Origin: Mycobacterium sp. NBC_00419
GTDB lineage: Bacteria; Actinomycetota; Actinomycetes; Mycobacteriales; Mycobacteriaceae
Direction of reading: 5' to 3'
Length of the DNA: 64,000 nt
Assembly: GCF_036023875.1 (NCBI RefSeq)
Contig: NZ_CP107931.1
Coordinates: 1,860,001 to 1,924,000, forward strand
The notes under the pieces were generated by a model that saw nothing but the letters and a program-made list of their open reading frames with translations, ran no database searches and was not told the DNA's origin. The translations under genes were made by a program, and so were the position numbers. Positions 51,754 through 59,240 of this stretch are shown here, one piece after another. Positions within the stretch are counted from its first letter, which is position 1. Each line of letters starts with the position of its first letter.

Positions 51754-53336
51754 CGGACCCACGTCCCCATCTTCTCGTCGTCGTAGTACTCCAACGTGAG
51801 CTTGTCGCCGTCGAACCGTGCCGCGGAAACGCTTCCCGGCGGGGAGTTTTCGTCGACGAAGCTCAGGGCGAACACGTCACCGTCCCAGTGCTTGAGCTCG
51901 TAGGTCTGCGGTTTCGGGCCCAGTGAGATGGTGAGCTTGCCGTCCTTCTCGGCGACGACGGCCGGGCCCCAGAAACTGTTGGCGTAGCTGCCCGCGTAGC
52001 CGGCCAGGGGTTTGGCCGGTGCCGGATTGGCCGGGGGTTGCTTACCCGACAGCGAGCCCACCGGTTTGTCCATCTCGGCGAAGGCGTCGCCGTAGAGCTT
52101 GCGCCAGTCTTCGCGCACCTCGCCGAACTGGACGAGGTCGGCGAACTCGGCCGTCAGCGTCTCGGCGACACCGGTCGGGGTGGCATTGGTCAGTGCCACG
52201 ATCGCGACGTCAGCCGAAGGGATGATGACGAAGTTGGTTCCCGTCCCGAGTTCGAAGGCCCCCGAGTGGCTGATCTGGGTCCGCGCCGCCGACGTCGTGC
52301 CCACATTGAACCCGTAGCCGTAGAACCCCGAGCGCATGGCGGGCTCGCTGGGCGGACTGGAGACGATCTGCGGGGTGACCGCGGGCAGAAGGGCCTCGGG
52401 GGCGACGATCTGCTGACCGTTGTAGGTGCCGTTGCCCAGCATCATGGCCAGCCAGTGCGTCAGATCGTTGACCGAGGAGCTGACGCCTCCGGCAGGTGCC
52501 TCGGGATCGGCGTCGCGCTTGTAGCGCGGCGCGTAGCTGCCGTCGATGCGGATGTGGCCCAGCGCCTTGTCGCCGCGGGCTTCGAAGTCGGCGAAGCGCG
52601 AGCTGGTCGAGGCCATGCCCAGCGGGCGGTAGAGCACCTCGTCGCTGAGATCCTCCCAGGACTTGCCCGACGCGACGGCGACGGCCTCGGCCGCGGCCGT
52701 GAGCCCGAAGTTGGTGTAGGCGTAGGAAATTCGGAACGGATCCAGCGGGTAGTCGCGCAGCCGCTCGAGGACGTAGCGGCGGTCGTAGCCGAGGTCCTCG
52801 AGTTTGTCACCGGCATGGTCGGGCAGGCCGGACCGATGCGAGTACAGGTCGCTGACGGCCACCATCTTGGTGACCGCGGGGTCCGAGAGCGCAAACCAGG
52901 GCAGCTTGTCGACCACCGGGGTGTCCCACGTGATCACCTTTTTGCCGACCTGGTGAGCCACCACGGTGGAACCGATCGACTTGGACACCGACGCCAGCTG
53001 GAACACGGTGTCCGGGTCCACCTTGTTCGCCGGGTCGTCGGCGGGCCTGGTGGCGTCCTTGACGCCGAAACCCTTGGCGTAGATCGTCTTTCCGCCGTGC
53101 ACGACGGCGACGGCCAGTCCCGGGATTCCCGACGACTTCAGGAGGTCGGCGGCGATGCCGTCGAGCTTGGCGACGGCGTTGTCGACGGCGTTGTCCGGCA
53201 GCGCCATTGCCGGCACCAGCGGCGGCGGCACGTCCGACGGAACCTTGCTTGCCTCCGGCTTGGTGGGGTTGCTGCTACACGCGGTCAGCGCGACCAGTAA
53301 GACGACGAGCGCGGCACGCCTTGCCAGTGCGGTCAT
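51750..53336 (-). CDS. class C beta-lactamase-fold serine hydrolase, lipoprotein
   Basis: A 528-aa exported lipoprotein. Signal peptide with lipobox VALTAC (Cys20). The catalytic domain (about 55-400) has Ser116-x-x-Lys119 (ASVSK), YTN (YAYTNFG) and HSGAFELG in place of KTG, as in esterase/peptidase relatives of AmpC. A C-terminal beta domain (about 430-528) follows, like the lipocalin-type DUF3471. It corresponds to Rv0907. Substrates may be cell-wall peptides or esters. ATG 53336 chosen over GTG 53345. 18 bp after the MBL gene. Confidence 0.87.
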   Translation of the reverse strand: MTALARRAALVVLLVALTACSSNPTKPEASKVPSDVPPPLVPAMALPDNAVDNAVAKLDGIAADLLKSSGIPGLAVAVVHGGKTIYAKGFGVKDATRPADDPANKVDPDTVFQLASVSKSIGSTVVAHQVGKKVITWDTPVVDKLPWFALSDPAVTKMVAVSDLYSHRSGLPDHAGDKLEDLGYDRRYVLERLRDYPLDPFRISYAYTNFGLTAAAEAVAVASGKSWEDLSDEVLYRPLGMASTSSRFADFEARGDKALGHIRIDGSYAPRYKRDADPEAPAGGVSSSVNDLTHWLAMMLGNGTYNGQQIVAPEALLPAVTPQIVSSPPSEPAMRSGFYGYGFNVGTTSAARTQISHSGAFELGTGTNFVIIPSADVAIVALTNATPTGVAETLTAEFADLVQFGEVREDWRKLYGDAFAEMDKPVGSLSGKQPPANPAPAKPLAGYAGSYANSFWGPAVVAEKDGKLTISLGPKPQTYELKHWDGDVFALSFVDENSPPGSVSAARFDGDKLTLEYYDDEKMGTWVR

Positions 53337-53354
53337 GGCTTGCACCGTAGTGCG

Positions 53355-54500
53355 TTAAGGCCGCCACCACTGTTCTATCGCCGGTGACGTCGCCGGGAGC
53401 ACTCGTCCGCCCGGCTTGGGAACCGCCACCTCGACCCCGGCGCCGTCGGCGGCCGCCAACAGCCGTTCGACCGGCTCGGCCCAGGGGTGTGGTGCGAGCC
53501 GGAACGTGCACCAGTGGATGGGGACGAGCAGGCCGGCGTCGGTGACGTCGCGGTGGGCCTGCACGGCCTCTTCGGGGTTCATGTGGATGTCGGGCCAGGA
53601 CTTGTTGTAGGCGCCGATCGGCATCAGCGTCAGGTCGAACGGTCCGTGGGCGGCCCCGATGTCGGCGAAGCTGCGGGTGTAGCCGGTGTCGCCGCCGAAG
53701 TAGGCGCGGTGGCGCGGCCCGATGATCGCCCACGACGACCAGAGCGTGGTGTTACGGGTCAGGAACCGGCCGGAGAAGTGCCGTGCCGGGGTGCAGACCA
53801 GGGTGAGCTCACCAATTCGGGTGTCCTCGTTCCAGTCCAATTCGATGACCCGGTCAGCGGGGATGCCCCACTGCCGGAGGTGGGCGCCGACGCCGAGCGG
53901 CACCACGAACGGTGCCCGCTGGGTGCGGGCCAGCGCCAGGCAGGTGTCCATGTCGAGGTGGTCATAGTGGTCGTGGCTGACCACCACCGCGTCGAGGGCG
54001 GGCAGCGCTTCCAGGGGCGCAGGTACCGGGTGCAGCCGCTGCGGGCCGACGCTGCGCGACGGCGAGCACCGGTCACTCCAGATCGGGTCGGTGAGCACCC
54101 GGTACCCGTCGATCTCGACCAGGGCGGTGGAGTGGCCCAGCCAGCTGACTGCCAGCTCCTCGGCGGGTAGCGGAGCAGGCGGGTCATCGAGCGGGATCGT
54201 GGTCTGCGGGCGGCTGGCCGCGCGGCTGGAGAGCATGTCGAACAGGACCAGGCGGTTCTCTTCGGCGTCCAGGCGCATCGGCGAGGCGGGGTCGATGTTG
54301 TGGAACACCCCGTCGCGGTAGTGCGGCGAGCGGTCGCCGACCGCCCGGATGGCGCCGGGACCGGCACCCAGCGAGGCGGGGGCGTCGTTCAGCGCGCGCA
54401 GGACGAATCCGCCGGTGGCCAGCGACGCGGTACCGGCGGCCAGCTTCAGCGCCGCCTTTCCGGAGGGCAGGAGCGACGCGACCCGGGGCAGGCCGGGCAC
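53355..54500 (-). CDS. metallo-beta-lactamase fold hydrolase (NAPE-PLD/UlaG-like)
   Basis: A 381-aa protein corresponding to Rv0906. The zinc-binding motif SHDHYDHLD (HxHxDH) and later ARHFSGR, YFGGDTGYT and IPIHWCTF are present; ELAVSWLGHSTALVEIDG is typical of the NAPE-PLD group. The N-terminus has a hydrophobic stretch (ALKLAAGTASLATGGFVL), a possible membrane anchor. Likely a phosphodiesterase or lipid hydrolase. GTG 54500 lies 2 bp after the echA6 stop, so the genes are co-translated. Confidence 0.87.
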   Translation of the reverse strand: MPGLPRVASLLPSGKAALKLAAGTASLATGGFVLRALNDAPASLGAGPGAIRAVGDRSPHYRDGVFHNIDPASPMRLDAEENRLVLFDMLSSRAASRPQTTIPLDDPPAPLPAEELAVSWLGHSTALVEIDGYRVLTDPIWSDRCSPSRSVGPQRLHPVPAPLEALPALDAVVVSHDHYDHLDMDTCLALARTQRAPFVVPLGVGAHLRQWGIPADRVIELDWNEDTRIGELTLVCTPARHFSGRFLTRNTTLWSSWAIIGPRHRAYFGGDTGYTRSFADIGAAHGPFDLTLMPIGAYNKSWPDIHMNPEEAVQAHRDVTDAGLLVPIHWCTFRLAPHPWAEPVERLLAAADGAGVEVAVPKPGGRVLPATSPAIEQWWRP

Positions 54501-54502
54501 AG

Positions 54503-55234
54503 CTAGGCCCCCTGGAACTTGGGGGCACGCTTCTCGATGCGTGCCACCTGGGCCTCGATCACATCCTGACTCCCCCACGCCTTGTCGAACAGCTCCTTGT
54601 GGACCGGACCCTGCTCTTCGTAGGCGCCGTCGTCGTTGAGCACCCGCTTGGACCACTGCACCGACAACGGGGCCAGCCCGGCGATCTCGGCGGCCCAAGC
54701 CTGGGCGTCGGCGAGGTCGCCGATCCGGTTGGCCATACCGGTCATCAGCGCGGTCGGCGCGTCGAGTTTCTCGGCGGCCAGCAGCATGCCGCGGGCGCGC
54801 CCGTGCCCGACCAGCGAGCTCAGCCGGCGCACGCTCCAGTTATCCAGGGCCAGACCGTATTTGGCGATCGGAAAGTGGAAGTAGGCATCCGGCGCCACCA
54901 CCCGCAGGTCGCAGATCATCGCCAGCTGCACACCGGCGCCGATGGCGGGGCCGTTGATCGCGGCGATCACCGGGACCGGTACCGCGTCGATGGCCTTGTT
55001 CAGGGCGATCGCCTTGTCCGGGAAGTCAGCGGCGAAAACGTCGCCCGAGAGATCAGCACCCGCACAGAACACCGTGCCCTGCCCGGTCAGCACGATGGCC
55101 CGCACGTCGTCGGCCGCCGCCTTCTCCACCGCCTCGCGCAGTGCGTCGCCGAGCTCGGAGTTGAGCGCATTGCGGCGCTCGGGGCGCTGCAACTCGATGG
55201 TCGTTACATCACCCACGCGGTTGACACCGATCAT
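54503..55234 (-). CDS. echA6: EchA6, crotonase-fold acyl-CoA binding protein
   Basis: A 243-aa crotonase matching Rv0905. Oxyanion-hole motifs FCAGADLSG and [15 protein letters not shown] are kept. The catalytic glutamates are replaced by Gln103 and Ile123, in line with reports that EchA6 is not a hydratase but delivers acyl-CoA to FAS-II for mycolate synthesis. First gene of the minus-strand operon. A TAGTCT hexamer (55242-55247, minus) 7 nt before ATG suggests a leaderless start. Confidence 0.9.
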   Translation of the reverse strand: MIGVNRVGDVTTIELQRPERRNALNSELGDALREAVEKAAADDVRAIVLTGQGTVFCAGADLSGDVFAADFPDKAIALNKAIDAVPVPVIAAINGPAIGAGVQLAMICDLRVVAPDAYFHFPIAKYGLALDNWSVRRLSSLVGHGRARGMLLAAEKLDAPTALMTGMANRIGDLADAQAWAAEIAGLAPLSVQWSKRVLNDDGAYEEQGPVHKELFDKAWGSQDVIEAQVARIEKRAPKFQGA

Positions 55235-55268
55235 GGATCCCAGACTACTGGCCCGTTAACCTGCCCTT
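55235..55268. promoter_or_regulatory. 34-bp divergent promoter region of echA6 and accD3
   Basis: Minus strand: TAGTCT at 55242-55247, 7 nt before the echA6 ATG. Plus strand: TAACCT at 55257-55262, 6 nt before the accD3 GTG. Both fit TANNNT at leaderless spacing. No clear -35 elements. Confidence 0.5.
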
Positions 55269-56741
55269 GTGAGCCGGATTGGGGCTACGGAACTGCGTGA
55301 CGCCGTGCTGGACGGCGGGTCGTTCCAGAGCTGGGACCACGCGCCGCTGGCGGTGCCCACCGACGACGAATACGCCGCCGAGCTCGCCCAGGCGCGCGCG
55401 GCCACCGGGCTCGACGAGTCGGTGCTGACCGGTGAGGGCACCGTGTTCGGGCGCCGGGTTGCGGTCGTGGCCTGCGAGTTCGACTTCCTGGCCGGCTCGA
55501 TCGGGGTGGCAGCGGCCGAGCGGATCACCGCCGCGGTCGAACGGGCGACCGCCGAAGGATTGCCGCTGCTGGCATCGCCGAGTTCCGGCGGCACACGGAT
55601 GCAGGAGGGGACGGTCGCCTTTCTGCAGATGGTCAAGATCGCCGCCGCCGTCACCCGGCACAAGCAGGCCCATCTGCCGTACCTGGTGTATCTACGCCAT
55701 CCCACCACCGGCGGAGTGTTCGCCTCGTGGGGGTCGCTGGGCCACATCACGGTCGCCGAACCCGGGGCGCTGATCGGCTTCCTGGGACCCAGGGTGTACG
55801 AGCACCTGTACGGCGAGCCGTTCCCGTCCGGTGTGCAGACCGCCGAGAACCTGCTGCGCCATGGCGTCATCGACGGTGTTGTGGGCATCGAGGCGCTGCG
55901 GCCCACCCTTGATCGTGCGTTGAGCGTCATCACCGACACCCCGGGCCAGCCGCCCGATGCCGTGGCGACGCCGCCTGTTGCGGACGTCCCCGCGTGGGAT
56001 TCGGTCGTGGCCTCGCGCCGCCCGGACCGGCCCGGCGTGACCTGGCTGCTACGTCAGGGCGCCACCGACCGGGTGCTGCTGTCGGGCACGCACGGCGAGG
56101 CGGCCACCACGGTGCTGGCGCTGGCCCGCTTCGGTGGCCAGCCCGCCGTCGTCGTCGGCCAGCGTCGGATAGTCGGCGGTGTCGTCGGCCCCGCCGCCCT
56201 GGCCGAGGCCCGCCGCGGCATGGCGCTGGCCGCGAGCCTGCAACTGCCGCTGGTGCTGGTGATCGACACCGCGGGCCCGGCGCTGTCCGCCGACGCCGAA
56301 CAGAACGGCCTGGCCGGGGAGATCGCCCGCTGCCTGTCCGATCTCGTAACGCTGGACACCCCGACGGTCTCGGTGCTGCTCGGTCAGGGCAGCGGCGGAC
56401 CCGCGCTGGCGATGGTTCCCGCGGACCGGGTGCTGGCCGCCCAGCACGGCTGGCTGGCGCCGCTGCCACCCGAGGGCGCCAGCGCGATCGTCTTCCGCGA
56501 CACCGAACATGCACCGGAACTGGCTGCGGCGCAAGGTATTCGGTCGGCCGATCTGCTTCGCAACGGGATCGTGGACGAAATCGTGCCGGAATATCCCGAC
56601 GCCGCCGACGAACCCGCGGAGTTCGCCCGCAGGATGGCTGCGGCCATCGCCCGCGAACTGCACATGCTGCGGGCGCGACCTGCCGGCGACCGGTATGCCG
56701 AGCGGCTGGCCCGGTATCGCCGAATCGGCCTGCCGAGTTAG
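55269..56741 (+). CDS. accD3: acetyl-CoA carboxylase carboxyltransferase-type protein AccD3
   Basis: A 490-aa biotin-dependent carboxyltransferase matching Rv0904c. The N-terminal half has crotonase-like VFGRRVAVVACEFDFLAGSIG and LLASPSSGGTRMQEG; the C-terminal half has GEAATTVLALARFGGQPAVVVGQR and TVSVLLGQGSGGPALAMVPADRVLA. It joins beta-like and alpha-like halves in one chain. Substrate and partner AccA/AccE are not known from this window. GTG 55269, probably leaderless; divergent from echA6. Confidence 0.9.
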   Translation: MSRIGATELRDAVLDGGSFQSWDHAPLAVPTDDEYAAELAQARAATGLDESVLTGEGTVFGRRVAVVACEFDFLAGSIGVAAAERITAAVERATAEGLPLLASPSSGGTRMQEGTVAFLQMVKIAAAVTRHKQAHLPYLVYLRHPTTGGVFASWGSLGHITVAEPGALIGFLGPRVYEHLYGEPFPSGVQTAENLLRHGVIDGVVGIEALRPTLDRALSVITDTPGQPPDAVATPPVADVPAWDSVVASRRPDRPGVTWLLRQGATDRVLLSGTHGEAATTVLALARFGGQPAVVVGQRRIVGGVVGPAALAEARRGMALAASLQLPLVLVIDTAGPALSADAEQNGLAGEIARCLSDLVTLDTPTVSVLLGQGSGGPALAMVPADRVLAAQHGWLAPLPPEGASAIVFRDTEHAPELAAAQGIRSADLLRNGIVDEIVPEYPDAADEPAEFARRMAAAIARELHMLRARPAGDRYAERLARYRRIGLPS

Positions 56742-56883
56742 CGCCACCTCAGAGCGAGGACTCTGCTCGGCGCCGAGCGGTGAGTCGGGCTGGCGAATCG
56801 TTGCACCCGCCGAGTATCCAACCGCGGTGTAACGCTTTCACGCCAGACCTGCACCACCGACGTACGCGCCAAGAGGAGCACAG

Positions 56884-56913
56884 ATGAACGAACGCGCCGG
56901 AAAGACCCGATGA
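56884..56913 (+). CDS. 9-codon leader ORF (MNERAGKTR) of the GNAT gene
   Basis: ATG 56884 follows the strong site AAGAGGAG by 5 nt; TGA at 56911-56913 overlaps the GNAT ATG (ATGA). The GNAT gene itself has no Shine-Dalgarno of comparable strength, so ribosomes probably arrive through this ORF. The rest of 56742-56883 has only a GC palindrome at 56765-56778. Confidence 0.5.
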   Translation: MNERAGKTR

Positions 56914-57386
56914 TCCGACCCGCCACCGCCCACGATGTCTCAGCGATCGCCGAGATCGCAGTTGAATCAACTCTTTTCGCCGCCGGCGACGTGGGAATCG
57001 TGTCCGCGATGATGACAGAGTATTTCGGGGGGAACATGGCGCAATCCCACGGCTGCGTTGTGGCAGACACCGGCGACGGACCACACGCGGTCGTCTACTT
57101 CCGGCCGGCGGAGGAAACCGACCGGACGTGGTATTTGACAATGATCGCGGTGCGGCGGGGCAGGCAACGAACGGGACTTGGAGCGGCTCTCATGCAGCAT
57201 GTGGAAGGCGTGCTGCGCCGCGGCGGAGAACGGCTGCTCCTAGTGGAGACCTCAGCCACGGCAACCTTTGACGGAACGCGGGCTTTCTACCGCAGACTCG
57301 GCTACGCAGAGGAGGCTCGGGTGCGCGACTACTACGCCGAGGGCGACGATATGGTCCTGTTCCGCAAAGCGCTCGCCAGCGTGTGA
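56910..57386 (+). CDS. GNAT acetyltransferase
   Basis: A 158-aa N-acetyltransferase. It starts MIRPATAHDVSAIAEIAVES; the acetyl-CoA loop is RRGRQRTGLGAALMQHVEGVL (Q/RxxGxG/A), followed by LLVETSATATFDGTRAFYRRLGYAEEARVRDYY in pieces. Substrate unknown. The start is fixed by the family N-terminus and by overlap with the leader ORF. It converges with the ABC exporter genes (33 bp gap). Confidence 0.85.
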   Translation: MIRPATAHDVSAIAEIAVESTLFAAGDVGIVSAMMTEYFGGNMAQSHGCVVADTGDGPHAVVYFRPAEETDRTWYLTMIAVRRGRQRTGLGAALMQHVEGVLRRGGERLLLVETSATATFDGTRAFYRRLGYAEEARVRDYYAEGDDMVLFRKALASV

Positions 57387-57419
57387 GCAGTTCCACAACA
57401 CCCCGAATGCCCAGGCGAC

Positions 57420-59240
57420 TTACGCCAGCGACTCGATCCAGGCCCGGTGCAGGGCGGCGTAGCGGCCCTCGCCATCCCCGATGAGCTCGGCAGGCGTGCC
57501 GTCCTCGAGGATGCGGCCGTGCTCGAGGACGAGCACCCGGTCGGCGACCTCCACGGTCGACAGCCGGTGGGCGATGATCAGCGCCGTCCGGTCGGCCAGC
57601 ACCGTGCGCAGCGCGCGCTGCACCAGCCGCTCGCTGGGAATGTCGAGCGACGACGTCGCTTCGTCGAGGATCAGCACCGCCGGGTCCGCCAGGAACGCGC
57701 GGGCGAATGCAATCAACTGCCGCTGTCCGGCCGAGAGCCGTCCCCCGCGCTTGGCCACATCGGTGTCGTAGCCGTCGGGCAGCGCGTCGACGAAGGTGTC
57801 GGCTCCGACCGCCGCCGCGGCAGCACGTACCTCCTCATCGGTGGCCGACGGCCGGCCGAACCGGATGTTGTCGGCGACGGTTCCCGAGAACAGGAAGTTC
57901 TCCTGGGTGACCATCACCACGTGGCGGCGCAGGTCGCTCTGGGAGACGTCGCGCAGGTCGACGCCATCCAGGGTGACCGCACCCGCGGTGGGGTCGTAGA
58001 ACCGCGCGATGAGCTTGGCAATGGTGGTCTTGCCCGCGCCGGTGGTGCCCACGAGAGCGACGGTCTGCCCCGGCGGGATGGTGAGGTTGAGCCCCGGCAA
58101 TACCGGGCGGTCCGCGACGTAGCTGAACTGCACATCACGCAACTCGACGCCGCCACGGACGCGGTCCAGCGTCACCGGATCGGCGGGGTCGGCGATCCCG
58201 GGCTTCTCGGCCAGCACCCCGGCGAGCTTCTCCAGGGCCGAGGTGGCCGACTGGAACGTGTTGAAGAACTGGGAGATCTCCTGCATCGGTTCGAAGAACA
58301 TCCGCAGGTACAGCAGGAACGCGGCGAGCGTCCCGATCGTCATCTCCCCGTTCAGCGCCCGGTAGCCGCCGTAGAGCAGCACCACGCCGGTGGTGAGGTT
58401 GCCGACCAGCTTGACCCCGGGCATGAACACCGCCAGCAGCTGGAAGGTCCGTTCGTTGACCTCCCGGTACTGATCGGCGACGTCGTCGAAGATCTCCTGG
58501 TTGCGCGGCTCCCGGCGGTAGGCCTGCACAGCCTTGATACCGGTCATCGTCTCGACGAACTGCACGATCACCAATGCCGCGCTCTCGCGCACCTTGCGGT
58601 AGGTCTTCGCCGACTCAGCCGAGAACCACCACACCAGGCCGACCAGAATCGGGAAGGCAGCCAGGCACATCAGGCCGAGCCGGACATCAAGGGCCACAAG
58701 CAGTATCGCGGTGCCGAACAACGTCAGCACAGCGGTGATCAGGCTGTCGAACCCGGTCTCCAACATGTCCTGGATGGCCTCGACGTCGTTGGTCAGCCTG
58801 GCGACCACCCGCCCCGAGGTATAGCGGTCGTGGAAGGCCACGTCGAGGCGCTGAAAGTGGCGGAACACCCGGCGGCGCATCTCGAGCAGCACCCGCTGGC
58901 CGATGCGCCCCGACCGGCTCAGGAAGATCAGCCGGCTGACCGCCTGCAGCACCACCACACCGCAGAGCGTAGCGACGACGATGACCAGTTCACGCGACGA
59001 GCCGCCGGCCAGTAGCGGCGGGATCGCGTGGTCGATGCCGCGCTGAACGAGCAGCGGGACCGACAGCCGGGCAGCGTTTTCCACGATGACCACCAGGGCG
59101 AGCAATCCGACCGTGGCACGGTAGGGCCGCAGCAGGGAGCCGAGTAGCGCGCGGGCCTCGCGCCGGCGCGGCACCGCCTCGTCGATCGGCAGGTCGTCGG
59201 GCTCTTCGTCGAGCTTTCCCCGCCACTCGGTGGCCGTCAT
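57420..59240 (-). CDS. ABC exporter half-transporter, catalytic-type NBD
   Basis: A 606-aa TMD-NBD protein: six membrane helices (about 35-320), then an ATPase domain with GTTGAGKTT, LSAGQRQLIAFARA (LSAGQ variant signature), LILDEATSSLD with the catalytic glutamate, and the H-loop IAHRLSTV. It overlaps the upstream half-transporter by 4 bp, so both make a heterodimer. Similar pairs in M. tuberculosis are Rv1272c/Rv1273c. Likely drug or lipid export. Confidence 0.9.
   Translation of the reverse strand: MTATEWRGKLDEEPDDLPIDEAVPRRREARALLGSLLRPYRATVGLLALVVIVENAARLSVPLLVQRGIDHAIPPLLAGGSSRELVIVVATLCGVVVLQAVSRLIFLSRSGRIGQRVLLEMRRRVFRHFQRLDVAFHDRYTSGRVVARLTNDVEAIQDMLETGFDSLITAVLTLFGTAILLVALDVRLGLMCLAAFPILVGLVWWFSAESAKTYRKVRESAALVIVQFVETMTGIKAVQAYRREPRNQEIFDDVADQYREVNERTFQLLAVFMPGVKLVGNLTTGVVLLYGGYRALNGEMTIGTLAAFLLYLRMFFEPMQEISQFFNTFQSATSALEKLAGVLAEKPGIADPADPVTLDRVRGGVELRDVQFSYVADRPVLPGLNLTIPPGQTVALVGTTGAGKTTIAKLIARFYDPTAGAVTLDGVDLRDVSQSDLRRHVVMVTQENFLFSGTVADNIRFGRPSATDEEVRAAAAAVGADTFVDALPDGYDTDVAKRGGRLSAGQRQLIAFARAFLADPAVLILDEATSSLDIPSERLVQRALRTVLADRTALIIAHRLSTVEVADRVLVLEHGRILEDGTPAELIGDGEGRYAALHRAWIESLA

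Larger units (their letters stand above)
51685..51755. repeat. 32-bp tandem duplication at the ctpE start
   Basis: Units at 51685-51716 and 51717-51748, differing by one base (C/T), followed by a 7-bp partial third copy. On the coding (minus) strand each unit runs from one ATGA junction to the next. Confidence 0.92.

Noticed and set aside
56765..56778. GCTCGGCGCCGAGC palindrome after accD3
   Set aside because: No loop, so not a terminator, and short GC palindromes are expected by chance in this genome.
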